Source: Paracoccus aestuariivivens (lineage in GTDB: Bacteria > Pseudomonadota > Alphaproteobacteria > Rhodobacterales > Rhodobacteraceae). From it: a stretch of DNA of 64,000 bases. The position numbers and the translations under genes are program-made. Shown piece by piece: positions 44,824-54,342 of the stretch. Below the pieces are notes generated by a model. It saw only the letters and a list, made by a program, of their open reading frames with translations, had not been told where the DNA came from and ran no database searches. Where the stretch lies: assembly GCF_009711225.1 (NCBI RefSeq), contig NZ_WMIE01000019.1, forward strand, positions 1-64,000. The letters are read 5' to 3'. Numbering within the stretch: the first letter of the stretch is position 1; every line of letters starts with the position of its first letter.

Positions 44824-44854
44824 CAGCCTTTTAGGATTATGTCCTATACGCCTA
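44824..44854 (-). promoter_or_regulatory. Promoter-like region of the POT transporter gene
   Basis: Read on the minus strand it has TAGGA-CATAA-TCCTA, a 5-bp inverted repeat whose centre provides CATAAT, a good -10 match. No clear -35 is seen 17 bp upstream. The rest of the 190-bp gap to the galactarate dehydratase gene shows nothing I can name. Confidence 0.3.
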
Positions 44855-45004
44855 AATGCGGGAAACATAAATAACCGGACGACCGTCACCCGTGGGGCCG
44901 GATGTCGCAGGCTGGTCCGGAAATGCATTCGGCCACCGGACGCCCGAGAGGACGGATCCGATGGCCGACATTCTTTATTCGCCTAAAGGGCGGATTCTAC
45001 TGGC

Positions 45005-46558
45005 TCAGGTCACCGGAGCCGGATTGAAGACCGCAAGCGCGTTATGGATGCCCCAGACATCGGACCACGGCTTCTTGCGACCGCTGGCGACATCCAGAAT
45101 CAGCTCGAACAGCTGCTGGCCGACTTCCTCGATGGTGGCCTCGCCGGTGGCTACGGGGCCCGCGTCGAAATCCATCAGGTCATGCCAGCGCTTAGCCAGA
45201 TCGGTGCGGGTCGCAACCTTGATGACCGGAGCTGCCGCCAGACCGTAGGGCGTACCGCGGCCCGTGGTGAAGACCTGCAGCGTCATGCCCGAGGCCAATT
45301 GCTGGGTGCCACAGACAAAGTCCGAGGCAGGGGTCGCAGCAAAGATCAGACCTTTTTTCGTCGCACGCTCACCGGGGGCGAGAACTTGCGAGATCTTGCT
45401 GTTGCCCGATTTCGCGATCGACCCCAAAGCCTTCTCTACAATGTTCGACAGCCCGCCCTTCTTATTCCCCGGCGAGGGGTTGGCGCTGCGGTCGGTGCGA
45501 CCCTGCGCCAGATAATCGTCGTACCATTTCATCTCGCGCAGCATGGCGCGGCCGGTTTCCTCGTCGATGCAGCGCGGCGTCAGCAGGTGGACGGCGTCGC
45601 GCACCTCGGTCACTTCCGAGAACATCACCGTGCCGCCTGCGCGCACGATCAGATCGGCGGCATGGCCAAGCGCCGGGTTCGCGGTCACGCCCGAAAACGC
45701 GTCCGAGCCACCGCATTGCAGACCGACGACCAGCTCCGAGGCCGGAACGGTTTCGCGCTGACGGCGGTTCAGCTGCTCAAGGCGCTCTTCTGCCATCTGC
45801 AGGATGCGGTCGATCATCTGCTGGAAGCCGGTGAAGCCTTCGTCCTGCAGGCTCATGATGTTCTTCATGGCCTGATCCGAGGGAAGCTCGGGCATCAGGG
45901 TCTCGGGGCGCAGCTTCTCGCAGCCAAGGCCGACGACAAGGATCTCGCCGCCGAAGTTGGGATTCTTGGCGAGGTTTTGCAGGGTGCGGATCGGCACCAC
46001 GGCTTCGGGCGCGTTGATCGCGACGCCACAGCCGTAAAGGTGGTTCAGGCCGACCACGTCATCGACGTTCGGGTATTTCGGAAGCAGACGTTCCTTGATG
46101 ATGCGGACGGCGTGATCGACCACGCCAGCCACGCAATGCACCGAGGTCGAGATGCCCAGCACGTTGCGCGTGCCGACCGAACCATCCGCGTTGCGGTAGC
46201 CCTCGAAGGTATAGCCTTCCAGCGGGGGCAGGTCGGCGGGGACCTTGGTCGCCAGCGGCAGGCTTGCCAACTCGGGCGGCGTGGGTAGTTCCAGCAGCAG
46301 TTCGTTGACCCACGAACCGCGCGGCAGGGCCTTCAGCGCATAGCCGATGACTTCGCCGTAACGCACGACCTCGCCGCCTTCCGGCACGTCTTGCAGCGTG
46401 ACCTTATGCGCCTGCGGGACGTGGTCGATCAGGACCAGATCATTCTCAAGAACCGCACCTGCGGGCAAGCCGCCGGAATTGACGACGATTGCCACGTTGT
46501 CATTGGGATTGAGCCGGATCGAACGGGGGGCTTGGGGGGCTGCCTGCTGGATGGTCAT
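45005..46558 (-). CDS. garD: Galactarate dehydratase
   Basis: 517 aa, close to E. coli GarD (523 aa). Nearly identical blocks include [17 protein letters not shown], [69 protein letters not shown] and the C-terminus AVFNPAPVT. This separates it from the related altronate dehydratase UxaA. It removes water from galactarate to form 5-keto-4-deoxy-D-glucarate, with Fe(II). GAGGAG precedes the ATG. The transporter gene lies 92 bp upstream. The aldolase and reductase for the next steps are not in the window. Confidence 0.95.
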   Translation of the reverse strand: MTIQQAAPQAPRSIRLNPNDNVAIVVNSGGLPAGAVLENDLVLIDHVPQAHKVTLQDVPEGGEVVRYGEVIGYALKALPRGSWVNELLLELPTPPELASLPLATKVPADLPPLEGYTFEGYRNADGSVGTRNVLGISTSVHCVAGVVDHAVRIIKERLLPKYPNVDDVVGLNHLYGCGVAINAPEAVVPIRTLQNLAKNPNFGGEILVVGLGCEKLRPETLMPELPSDQAMKNIMSLQDEGFTGFQQMIDRILQMAEERLEQLNRRQRETVPASELVVGLQCGGSDAFSGVTANPALGHAADLIVRAGGTVMFSEVTEVRDAVHLLTPRCIDEETGRAMLREMKWYDDYLAQGRTDRSANPSPGNKKGGLSNIVEKALGSIAKSGNSKISQVLAPGERATKKGLIFAATPASDFVCGTQQLASGMTLQVFTTGRGTPYGLAAAPVIKVATRTDLAKRWHDLMDFDAGPVATGEATIEEVGQQLFELILDVASGRKKPWSDVWGIHNALAVFNPAPVT

Positions 46559-46610
46559 GGCGGGATATCTCCTCGATGCGCCGCGTTCGGGCGCCAGAAT
46601 ATCGCAAAAT

Positions 46611-46634
46611 GGCGGCAGCCGTGAAGCTGCCGCC
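46611..46634 (-). promoter_or_regulatory. Hairpin between galactarate transporter and garD
   Basis: Perfect 9-bp stem GGCGGCAGC / GCTGCCGCC with a 6-nt loop, 16 nt past the transporter stop. On the minus strand it is followed by ATTTTG, so partial termination is possible. It would set different levels of transporter and dehydratase. Confidence 0.5.
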
Positions 46635-46650
46635 GTTCAGACTGGGACGC

Positions 46651-48018
46651 TTATTTCGCGGGTTGCGCGATCAGCGACTTTTTCAGCTCGACGCGCTCGA
46701 TCTTGCCGACCACGAACAGCATCATGAACAGGGCGACCGCGGCGCTCAGACCGACGAAGACCAGCGCGCTGTTGAACGAACCACCGCTTGCAGCCACGAG
46801 GTAGCCGATCACGATCGGGGTCACGATACCGGCGCAGTTGCCGAAGGTGTTGAACAGACCGCCCGAGATGCCACCGGCCTCTTTCGGCGAGGTATCCGAA
46901 ACGATGGCCCAGCCCAGCGAGCCGATCCCCTTGCCGAAGAACGACAGCGACATGAAGAACACGACCAGAGCGTCGGATTCGACATATTCACAAGCCAGCA
47001 TGGACATCGCAAGGAACATGCCCACAACGACCGGAGCCTTACGCGCGAAGGTCAGCGAGTAGCCCTTTTTCAGCAGCAGGTCCGAGATATAGCCACCAAG
47101 GATCGCACCAGCGAAGCCGCAAAGCGCAGGCATCGAGGCAACGAAACCGGCCTTCAGGATCGACATGCCGCGTTCCTTGACCAGATAGATCGGGAACCAC
47201 GTCAGGAAGAAATAGGTCAGGATGTTGATGCAGAACTGGAAGCTGTACACGCCCAGCAACATACGGCTGGCCAGCAATTCCTTGACGCATTTCTTGGTAT
47301 CGACCTGCGCGGGTTTTGCTTCCGACTGGGCATAGTCCATGTCGACCAGCGCACCACCCTCGCGGATATAGTCCAGCTCGGCCTTGTTGACGGTCGGATG
47401 CAGACGCGGCGGGTAGATGACCTTGCCCCAGATCGCGGCCAGAACGACGCCAAGACCACCGATGATGTAGAACACGGCCTGCCAGCCAAGGTGGTGGATG
47501 ATCGCGCCCATCAGCGGCGCAAAGGCTGCCGTGGCGAAATATTGCGACGAGTTGAAGATCGCCGAGGCAAAGCCACGCTCCTGCTTGGGGAACCAAGCCG
47601 AGGTCAGGCGTGCGTTGCCGGGGAAGCAGGGCGCTTCAGCTGCACCGACCGCCAGACGCAAGGCGAACAGCATGAATACGGCCGCGCCGCCGGTCAGGAA
47701 ACCAACGGTCCCCTGCATGACGGTGAACAGCGACCACAGAAGCAGGCCCCAGAAATAGACGCGGCGCGAACCGTACTTGTCCAGCATCGTGCCCATGGGC
47801 AGCTGCGCCAGAACATAGGACCACGCAAATGCCGACAGGACATAGCCCATCTGGACCGGCGAAAGGCCAAGCGCCTCGCTCATGTCCTTGCCTGCCATCG
47901 ACATGGTGGCTCGGTCGGCATAGTTGATCGTGGTTGCAATAAAGAGCATTGCCAGAATGCCCCAGCGGGCATTCGTGCGCTTGGCCACTGCCGAAGCAGT
48001 GCCCATTTGAGTTGACAT
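46651..48018 (-). CDS. MFS galactarate/glucarate transporter (ACS family)
   Basis: 455 aa with 12 helices, of the anion:cation symporter family (GarP/GudP type). TTINYADRATMSMAG near residue 35-50 and GYVLSAFAWSYVLAQLPMG are family marks. It brings galactarate (or glucarate) into the cell for GarD, encoded next. The ATG at 48018 is preceded by GGGAGGAA at a long spacing of 12 nt. The frame extends upstream to 48183 but through the regulatory region. Confidence 0.9.
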   Translation of the reverse strand: MSTQMGTASAVAKRTNARWGILAMLFIATTINYADRATMSMAGKDMSEALGLSPVQMGYVLSAFAWSYVLAQLPMGTMLDKYGSRRVYFWGLLLWSLFTVMQGTVGFLTGGAAVFMLFALRLAVGAAEAPCFPGNARLTSAWFPKQERGFASAIFNSSQYFATAAFAPLMGAIIHHLGWQAVFYIIGGLGVVLAAIWGKVIYPPRLHPTVNKAELDYIREGGALVDMDYAQSEAKPAQVDTKKCVKELLASRMLLGVYSFQFCINILTYFFLTWFPIYLVKERGMSILKAGFVASMPALCGFAGAILGGYISDLLLKKGYSLTFARKAPVVVGMFLAMSMLACEYVESDALVVFFMSLSFFGKGIGSLGWAIVSDTSPKEAGGISGGLFNTFGNCAGIVTPIVIGYLVAASGGSFNSALVFVGLSAAVALFMMLFVVGKIERVELKKSLIAQPAK

Positions 48019-48323
48019 ATCCAAAGGCTGTTCCTCCCGAGCCAGTGTCAGATCAAGACGACCACTTCGGCGCGGGTAACGCCGTGCTTTTGGAATCGAT
48101 GCCGTAGCTTCAAGGATTCGACCCTCGCGTAAGACAATGATTTTGTAGGCTTTTCGGGCCGCCGTCAGGTTTATGTCATACAACTAGTCGAAATGACGTC
48201 AATTTGACAATACAAATAATACAACTTCGCATTTGACCTCGCGACTCCACATACGACGAAAGACGCACTATCTTCGCCAACGGAGGAGGCGTCCTGCGCC
48301 AATGGCATGACGTCGCAATACGG
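48019..48323. promoter_or_regulatory. Divergent control region of garD operon and GntR gene
   Basis: 305 bp without a gene. It holds three copies of ATACAA on the plus strand at 48178, 48210 and 48219, the last two 9 bp apart (AATACAAATAATACAAC). Other TTGAC-like elements (48203-48208, 48232-48237) lie nearby. The repeats are candidate operators for the GntR/FCD regulator encoded at 48324. Confidence 0.4.
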
Positions 48324-49061
48324 GTGGACAATGCTTTGAAGGACGAACTTAGATTAGGCGGCGAGCCAGCCAGAGGCACTGGATCGACGACGCTGGCCGA
48401 CAAGATTTACGACGACATATTGCACCTGATCCTGCACAAACCGCTGCCCGAGGGCAGTCGTTTGCCGACCGAAGCGCAGTTTTGCCAGATGTACGCGGTA
48501 TCGCGAACCGTGGTTCGCGAGGCCCTGTCGCGGCTCAAGATCGACGGCATTGTGACGTCGCGTCGCGGTCAAGGCAGCATGGTCCTGCGGCGTCCCAATG
48601 CCGGAGTTCTGGACTACCCCGAAATCGGCAGCATCGCCACGATGCAGCGTCTGTTCGAATTCCGGCAGGTCATCGAGGCCGAGATCACCTATTTCGCCGC
48701 GACCCGTCACAACGCCGAGGAATTCGCGCGAATCCGCGCCGCGCATGATGCGGTGCAGGACGCGCTAAGTCAGGGGCATCCGGGGATCGAAGAGGACCGC
48801 TTGTTCCACCTCGCGATTGCCGAGGCGGCGCACAATGCCTTTCTGTGCTCGGCCCTTGCTTCCGCCGGGCCGCAATTCATCAAAAGCATCGAATTTGCCC
48901 GTAGCCTGTCGGGCAAGATCAGTCCTCAGCGCATTGCCAAGGTTTGCGAGGAACACGAGGCCATTGTGGAAGCAATCCAGCAGCGGGATCCCGAGGCCGC
49001 GAGGCATGCCATGAACGAGCATCTTACGCGAACACGGACCCGCGTGTTTCTTGAAGAATAA
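48324..49061 (+). CDS. GntR-family (FadR/FCD) regulator of galactarate genes
   Basis: 245 aa, GTG start (no in-frame ATG nearby). The winged HTH at about 24-92 has LPTEAQFCQMYAVSRTVVREALSRL. The FCD effector domain (about 105-235) keeps the metal-binding set: the Asp/His of RLFHLAIAEAAHN, His of CEEHEAIV, His of MNEHL. FCD proteins bind small carboxylates, which suits galactarate. Divergent from the garD operon. Confidence 0.9.
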   Translation: MDNALKDELRLGGEPARGTGSTTLADKIYDDILHLILHKPLPEGSRLPTEAQFCQMYAVSRTVVREALSRLKIDGIVTSRRGQGSMVLRRPNAGVLDYPEIGSIATMQRLFEFRQVIEAEITYFAATRHNAEEFARIRAAHDAVQDALSQGHPGIEEDRLFHLAIAEAAHNAFLCSALASAGPQFIKSIEFARSLSGKISPQRIAKVCEEHEAIVEAIQQRDPEAARHAMNEHLTRTRTRVFLEE

Positions 49062-49077
49062 TGCCCAGATTGTGGAC

Positions 49078-49105
49078 TGGATCGGGCGGCTCCTCATCCG
49101 ATCCA
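49078..49105 (+). terminator. Hairpin downstream of the GntR gene
   Basis: 8-bp perfect stem TGGATCGG / CCGATCCA with a 12-nt loop, 16 nt past the GntR stop. No T-run follows, so it is a weak candidate for termination. Confidence 0.35.
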
Positions 49106-49280
49106 TGTGACGCCTGACGTACCATCGCGATCTGCGTTTCGGCGAGTGTGATCACAAGCATTCTGGATTGGCATCAGGCGATCTTGGGCTCAGGCAAAAC
49201 TGCCCTCGGCATTTTCGGTCCTTTCGCCGGATCGGGATCAGGGGCAATATGCCTAGCCCCTGACAAACGGAAGAAACCCG

Positions 49281-49742
49281 ATGACCACGCTATATATCGA
49301 CGCGGATGCCTGTCCCGTGAAGCTCGAGGCCGAGCGTGTGATCACACGGATGCGCTTGCCCATGATACTGGTCTGTAACGGAGGAATCCGGCCCTCGACC
49401 AATCCGTTTGTGTCGCTGCAGATCGTGCCCGAGGGGCCGGATGTCGCCGACCAGTGGATCGCAGCGCATTGCGGTATGGGCGATGTCGTCGTCACCGCCG
49501 ATATTCCGTTGGCGGATCGTTGTCTGAAGGCAGGCGCACAAGTCATTCAGCCGAACGGAGAGGTGCTGACAATTACCAATATCGGCCAACGCCTGGCGAC
49601 TCGCGATCTGATGCAGGATATCCGCGCAGCAAATCCCTTTCACCAAGGCAGCGGCGCGGCATTTTCAAAGGCGGACAAATCGCACTTCCTGCAATCTCTT
49701 GATCGGGTTCTGACGGCCGCTCAACGATTGCCGCAGCCATAG
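49281..49742 (+). CDS. YaiI/YqxD (UPF0178) family protein
   Basis: 153 aa. The N-terminus [10 protein letters not shown] and the later [21 protein letters not shown] identify the UPF0178 / DUF188 family, a PIN-like fold with clustered acidic residues that may bind metal. Function unknown. GGAAGAAA precedes the ATG. Stands alone between the GntR gene and the convergent IclR gene. Confidence 0.93.
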   Translation: MTTLYIDADACPVKLEAERVITRMRLPMILVCNGGIRPSTNPFVSLQIVPEGPDVADQWIAAHCGMGDVVVTADIPLADRCLKAGAQVIQPNGEVLTITNIGQRLATRDLMQDIRAANPFHQGSGAAFSKADKSHFLQSLDRVLTAAQRLPQP

Positions 49743-49760
49743 GTTCGCAAAAGACATTCT

Positions 49761-49794
49761 GGTTTCGTCGGGGTAATCGCACCGCGACGAAGCC
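49761..49794. terminator. Bidirectional hairpin between YaiI and IclR genes
   Basis: 10-bp stem with one wobble pair (GGTTTCGTCG / CGACGAAGCC), 14-nt loop, in the 78-bp gap between two convergent genes. Short A/T runs on each side are weak. Position makes terminator function likely. Confidence 0.45.
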
Positions 49795-49820
49795 AGCAAC
49801 CGATGCGCCAGCCGCCACGC

Positions 49821-50585
49821 CTAGATCAGATCCGCCAGTTCTTCCGCAGCTTTTTGCAAGTCAGGGACATACCGACGCCCCGCCTCAAGCGTCAACCGCT
49901 GCATCGGGGCGTGGAACGAGACCGTTGCGCAAAATCTTCCCGAACGGTCGCGCACGGGAACCGCAATGGCGATCATTCCGGATACGAATTCCTCGCTATC
50001 GGTCGAATAACCCCGTTCACGAATGGCCGCGATCTCGGCGCGCAATGCTTCCGGATCGGTGATCGATTGCGACGTATGCGCGACCAAGCGCGCCTTGGCC
50101 AGATAGCGTAGCAGCTCGGGTTCGTGCATCTGGGCCAACGCTGCCTTACCAGCAGATGTCGCATGCAGCGGAACCCGAGAGCCGACCTTCAGCGCGATCC
50201 GTAACGGCCATTGGGTTTCGACCCGATCGACATAGATCATCGCATCGCCATCGGGAATCGACAGGTTGCATGTCTCACCCACCTTCTCGTGCAGGCGCAT
50301 CAGCACCTCGCGACGCGGCAATTGATGCTGACCCGCGCGCATCACGCCCAGCATCATCTCGCGCAACTTCGGCCCGGGCAGATAGGCGCGCCCGTCAAGA
50401 TGACGGCTCAGATAACCTTCCAGTTCGAGGTTCGACACCAGCCGATGGATCGTCGGCTTCGGCAGACCAAGGACGGCGTTTATCTCGGTCGCTGTGATTG
50501 GGCGCGCCTCGGTCGCAACCACTTCCAGAATATGCAGATTTCTCAAACTGGGCGCGGCAGGGCTGGGGTCGCTACTTTGGTCCAT
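49821..50585 (-). CDS. IclR-family transcriptional regulator
   Basis: 254 aa. The winged HTH (about 12-75) includes PITATEINAVLGLPKPTIHRLVSNLE. The IclR effector domain (about 85-250) includes GSRVPLHATSAGKAALA and RGYSTDSEEFVSGMIAIAVPV, the family signature. It binds small organic acids or aromatics. Divergent from an MHS transporter and a GMC oxidoreductase, which it probably controls through the dyad at 50672. Confidence 0.93.
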   Translation of the reverse strand: MDQSSDPSPAAPSLRNLHILEVVATEARPITATEINAVLGLPKPTIHRLVSNLELEGYLSRHLDGRAYLPGPKLREMMLGVMRAGQHQLPRREVLMRLHEKVGETCNLSIPDGDAMIYVDRVETQWPLRIALKVGSRVPLHATSAGKAALAQMHEPELLRYLAKARLVAHTSQSITDPEALRAEIAAIRERGYSTDSEEFVSGMIAIAVPVRDRSGRFCATVSFHAPMQRLTLEAGRRYVPDLQKAAEELADLI

Positions 50586-50671
50586 CGGCTCACATGCTTT
50601 GATCTGGAAACGCCATTCTAGCCCGAGTGCCGCGCCGCTCCAACCACAAGACCGACAAACGGAAAATTGAG

Positions 50672-50694
50672 TTTTGAGACTAATGGTATCAAAA
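50672..50694. promoter_or_regulatory. Imperfect dyad, candidate IclR operator
   Basis: TTTTGAGAC-N5-GTATCAAAA: 9-bp arms with one mismatch, in the 221-bp divergent region between the IclR gene and the MHS transporter gene. A TTGACT -35-like element starts 6 bp to the right (50700). Overlap with a promoter would suit repression or activation. Confidence 0.45.
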
Positions 50695-50806
50695 ATACTT
50701 TGACTCGGATCGGTAAGCTAATGCAGCATCCCCCTATCAGCGTGCGAGGAGGCGCGCCGATCCACACAAAAATTGCACGAAGACCAACATCGCACGGGAG
50801 GGCGTC

Positions 50807-52120
50807 ATGTCGGATCTGAGCATGGGTGCCTTTGGCACCTCCACACGTGAAAGCAATGTTAAGAAGGTCGTCTTCGCCAGCCTCGTTGGCTCGACGATCG
50901 AATGGTACGACTTCTTCCTATACGGAGTCGTCGCAGGGATTGTATTCAACAAGCTCTACTTTCCATCGGATAACGAGACCGTCTCGATCCTGATGGCCTA
51001 TGCCACCTTCGCGGTCGGTTTTGTCGCCCGCCCCTTGGGCGGATTGGTGTTCGGTCATTTCGGCGACAGGATCGGCCGCAAGACCATGCTGATCATCACG
51101 CTATTGCTGATGGGCGGCGCGACCGTGGCGATCGGCCTGTTGCCGACCTATGACAGCATCGGCATCGCCGCGCCGATCATCCTGCTGATCCTGCGCATCC
51201 TACAGGGCATCGGGATCGGCGGTGAATGGGGCGGGGCCGTCCTGATGGCCTACGAGTTCGCACCCGAGAAGAAGCGCGGCTTCTACGCCTCGATCCCACA
51301 GATCGGGTTGTCACTGGGGCTGTTCATGGCCTCGGGCGTGATGGCGTTGCTGACGATGCTGCCCGAGGATGCATTCCTGACATGGGGGTGGCGTTCGGCC
51401 TTTATCGCCTCGATCGTGCTTGTGCTGCTGGGGACATGGATCCGCAGCAATATCGGCGAAAGCCCGGAATTCGAGAAAGCCAAAGCCGAATCCCGCGCCC
51501 GCGACCAAGGCCTGCCCTTTACCGACATGATGAAGCGCTACCCCGAAAATGTCCTGCTGGGCATGGGTGCGCGCTATATCGACGGGGTGTTCTTCAACAT
51601 CTTCGCCGTGTTCTCGATCGTCTATCTGACCAAGTATGTCGGGCTGGAGCGCACCTTTGCGCTATGGACGGTCTGCGCCGCAGCCGTCGTGATGATCTTC
51701 TGCATCCCGTTCTTCGGGCGACTGTCCGACAAGATTGGACGACCCAAGACCTATGCCATGGGCGCGTTCCTGCTGGTTCTCAGCGTGTTTCCGGCCTTTG
51801 CCCTGATGTCGTCAGGCAATCCGGGACTGATCGTGCTGGGGATCGTGCTGCCGTTCGGGGTCATCTACCCGATCTGCTACGGCCCCGAGGCGGCGCTGTT
51901 TGCCGATCTTTTCGACGCCAGCGTCCGCTATACCGGCGTGTCCTTTGTCTATCAGTTCTCGGGCATCTTCGCCTCGGGGATCACACCGATGATCGCGACC
52001 TACCTTATGGCTGCGAACGGGAACGACCCGTTCTGGCTGTGCTGCTACGTCGTCTTTGCCGGTCTGGTCTCGATGGTCTGCGCGATCTTGATTGGTCGGC
52101 GGCAGGCGCGCGGTCAGTAA
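50807..52120 (+). CDS. MFS transporter of the metabolite:H+ symporter (MHS) family
   Basis: 437 aa, 12 helices. STIEWYDFFLYG in helix 1 and HFGDRIGRKTML in the loop after helix 2 are MHS marks (ShiA, ProP, KgtP relatives); EWGGAVLMAYE in helix 4-5 also fits. It likely imports an organic acid or similar compound with protons. GGGAGGGC precedes the ATG. Followed by a GMC oxidoreductase, so the pair may take up and oxidise one substrate. Confidence 0.92.
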   Translation: MSDLSMGAFGTSTRESNVKKVVFASLVGSTIEWYDFFLYGVVAGIVFNKLYFPSDNETVSILMAYATFAVGFVARPLGGLVFGHFGDRIGRKTMLIITLLLMGGATVAIGLLPTYDSIGIAAPIILLILRILQGIGIGGEWGGAVLMAYEFAPEKKRGFYASIPQIGLSLGLFMASGVMALLTMLPEDAFLTWGWRSAFIASIVLVLLGTWIRSNIGESPEFEKAKAESRARDQGLPFTDMMKRYPENVLLGMGARYIDGVFFNIFAVFSIVYLTKYVGLERTFALWTVCAAAVVMIFCIPFFGRLSDKIGRPKTYAMGAFLLVLSVFPAFALMSSGNPGLIVLGIVLPFGVIYPICYGPEAALFADLFDASVRYTGVSFVYQFSGIFASGITPMIATYLMAANGNDPFWLCCYVVFAGLVSMVCAILIGRRQARGQ

Positions 52121-52131
52121 CCCTAGCAATC

Positions 52132-52155
52132 GCGGCGTCCCCTGCGGGGCGTCGC
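52132..52155 (+). promoter_or_regulatory. Hairpin between MHS transporter and GMC genes
   Basis: 10-bp stem (GCGGCGTCCC / GGGGCGTCGC, two wobble pairs) with a 4-nt loop, 11 nt after the transporter stop. No T-run follows. A smaller CGGAC-N5-GTCCG hairpin sits just ahead of the AAAGGA ribosome site of the next gene. Confidence 0.4.
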
Positions 52156-52203
52156 AAACCGGACAATCACTCTGAGCGGACGTAGTGTCCGAAAGGATCT
52201 GAT

Positions 52204-53859
52204 ATGACCCAGGCATTCGAGGTCGCCGATTATGTCGTGGTTGGCGCAGGCTCTGCAGGCTGCGTCGTGGCAAACCGGCTAAGCGCCGATCCCGCGATCC
52301 GCGTCACGCTGCTGGAAGCCGGCCGGCGCGACAGCAGCCCGTGGATCCACATTCCGGTTGGCTATTTCCGCACCATGCACAATCCCGATTTCGACTGGTG
52401 CTATTCGACCGAGCCAGATCCTGGCATCGCAGGCCGCTCGATCCACTGGCCACGTGGCAAGGTGCTGGGGGGCTCGTCCTCGCTCAACGGGTTGCTTTAC
52501 GTCCGGGGCCAGCGGCAGGACTACGACCATTGGGCCCAGATGGGCAATCGCGGCTGGTCATGGAGCGAGGTCGGCCCGATTTTCGAAGAACTCGAAACAT
52601 TCCAGCGCGGCGAAGGCGAAGGGCGCGGCACCGAAGGCGCGCTACAGGTTTCGGACCCGCGCCTGCGCCGCCGCATCTGCGAATTATGGATCGAAGCTGC
52701 CAAGGCCCAAGGCATTCCCTATAATCCCGATTACAACGGCGCGGTTCAGGACGGCGTCGGGCATTTCCAGCTGACGGTCGACAAGGGGCGGCGCTGCTCC
52801 TCGGCCAAGGCATTCCTGACCCCGATCCGCGACAGGCAGAACCTGCAAATCGTGACCGAAGCGCAGGTAATGCGCGTCGTGATCGAAAACGGTCGCGCCA
52901 TCGGGGTCGAGATCGCCCGCCCCGACGGCAACCGCCAGATCATCCGCGCCGCGCGCGAGGTTATCCTGTGCGCCGGAGCCATCGGCTCGCCGCAACTGCT
53001 GATGTTGTCAGGCGTGGGCGATGCGCAGCACCTGACCGCGCATGGCATCCGAGTTGCCCGCCATTCGCCCGAGGTTGGCCGCAACCTTCAGGACCATCTG
53101 CAAGCTCGTCTGGTCTTCAAATGCCGCGAGGCGACACTGAACGACGAGGTGCGTAGCATCTTCAACAAGGCCCGCATCGGGCTCGAATATGCGCTGTTCC
53201 GCACCGGTCCGATGACCATGGCGGCCAGCCTTGTCTTCGGCTTCCTGCGTACCCGCCCCGATCTTGCGACGCCTGACATCCAGTTCCACATCCAGCCGTG
53301 GTCGGCGGACAGCCCCGGCGAAGGGGTCCATCCCTTCTCGGCCTTTACCCAATCGGTTTGCCAGCTTCGCCCCGAAAGCCGTGGCACGATCACGCTGCGT
53401 TCGGCGGACGCGCGCGACGCCCCTCTGATCCAGCCGAACTATCTGTCCGCCCGTACCGATTGCGACACCATCGTCGCGGGGATCGAGATCGCCCGCCAGA
53501 TCGCCCGAACCGCCCCGTTGCGCGAGGCCATCTCGCAGGAATTCCGCCCCGCCCCCGACGTGCAGGGCTATGACGAAACACTCGACTGGGCGCGGCAGAA
53601 CTCGACGACGATCTACCACCCGACCAGCACTTGCCGAATGGGCGACGATGACCGTTCGGTCGTCGATCCGCGCCTGCAGGTCCGTGGCATCGACGGGTTG
53701 CGGATCGCCGACTGCTCGATCATGCCCGAAATCGTGTCGGGCAACACCAACGCGCCCGCCATGATGATCGGGGCCAAGCTGGCCCGCATGGTGATCGAGG
53801 ACCGCGCGGCCAGCCAAAGCAGCCACGCGATCAGCAGTTCCTTGGACAAGGTTGCCTGA
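52204..53859 (+). CDS. GMC-family FAD oxidoreductase (choline/alcohol dehydrogenase-like)
   Basis: 551 aa. The FAD-binding motif YVVVGAGSAGCVVANRLS is at about 9-26; PRGKVLGGSSSLNGL is GMC signature 1; LCAGAIGSPQLLMLSGVG is signature 2; the C-terminal active-site His is in IYHPTSTCRMG. It oxidises a primary alcohol to an aldehyde and hands electrons to quinone or oxygen. It follows the MHS transporter by 83 bp. Substrate unknown. Convergent with queF, stop to stop within 2 bp. Confidence 0.92.
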   Translation: MTQAFEVADYVVVGAGSAGCVVANRLSADPAIRVTLLEAGRRDSSPWIHIPVGYFRTMHNPDFDWCYSTEPDPGIAGRSIHWPRGKVLGGSSSLNGLLYVRGQRQDYDHWAQMGNRGWSWSEVGPIFEELETFQRGEGEGRGTEGALQVSDPRLRRRICELWIEAAKAQGIPYNPDYNGAVQDGVGHFQLTVDKGRRCSSAKAFLTPIRDRQNLQIVTEAQVMRVVIENGRAIGVEIARPDGNRQIIRAAREVILCAGAIGSPQLLMLSGVGDAQHLTAHGIRVARHSPEVGRNLQDHLQARLVFKCREATLNDEVRSIFNKARIGLEYALFRTGPMTMAASLVFGFLRTRPDLATPDIQFHIQPWSADSPGEGVHPFSAFTQSVCQLRPESRGTITLRSADARDAPLIQPNYLSARTDCDTIVAGIEIARQIARTAPLREAISQEFRPAPDVQGYDETLDWARQNSTTIYHPTSTCRMGDDDRSVVDPRLQVRGIDGLRIADCSIMPEIVSGNTNAPAMMIGAKLARMVIEDRAASQSSHAISSSLDKVA

Positions 53860-53861
53860 AA

Positions 53862-54326
53862 TCAGCCGCGCCCGCGATAGGGCGGAACCCCCTGATCGGG
53901 AATCCAGACGCCTTCGGGCATCGCGCCGGTTTGCCAGAACACGTCGATGGGAATGCCTCCGCGCGGATACCAGTAACCGCCGATCCGCAGCCAGCGCGGC
54001 GCGAGGAAATCAGCCAGACGCCGCGCAATCGAGATGGTGCAATCCTCGTGGAAAGCGCCGTGATTGCGGAACGAACCAAGGAACAGCTTCAGCGATTTCG
54101 ATTCCACCAGCCAATCGCCCGGCACATAGTCGATCACCAGATGCGCGAAATCGGGCTGGCCCGTCATCGGACAAAGCGAGGTGAATTCGGGCGCCGTAAA
54201 ACGCACGTTATAGGACACATCGGCCTGCGGGTTCGCAACGCGTTCAAGAACGGCCGCTTCAGGACTTTGCGGCAGTTCTGTCGTACCACCCAATTGCTTG
54301 AGATTGCTATAGATCGTTTCGGTCAT
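53862..54326 (-). CDS. queF: NADPH-dependent 7-cyano-7-deazaguanine (preQ0) reductase
   Basis: 154 aa, the single-domain (type II) QueF size. [15 protein letters not shown] has the catalytic Cys52 and Asp59; [11 protein letters not shown] carries the substrate-binding Glu. It reduces preQ0 to preQ1, with two NADPH, for queuosine in tRNA. Last of four que genes on the minus strand, 16 bp after queE. I chose the ATG at 54326 over an upstream one at 54350 that overlaps queE. Confidence 0.95.
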   Translation of the reverse strand: MTETIYSNLKQLGGTTELPQSPEAAVLERVANPQADVSYNVRFTAPEFTSLCPMTGQPDFAHLVIDYVPGDWLVESKSLKLFLGSFRNHGAFHEDCTISIARRLADFLAPRWLRIGGYWYPRGGIPIDVFWQTGAMPEGVWIPDQGVPPYRGRG

Positions 54327-54342
54327 GATCGTCCTTTCGCGC

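Noticed and set aside
45005..46558. Altronate dehydratase (UxaA) as the identity of the 517-aa dehydratase
   Set aside because: Length and many blocks follow E. coli GarD, and the neighbouring ACS-type transporter fits aldarates.
46576..48015. Plus-strand open frame of 479 codons opposite the galactarate transporter
   Set aside because: Mirror of a well-supported membrane protein; composition rich in Gln, Arg and His with no motif.
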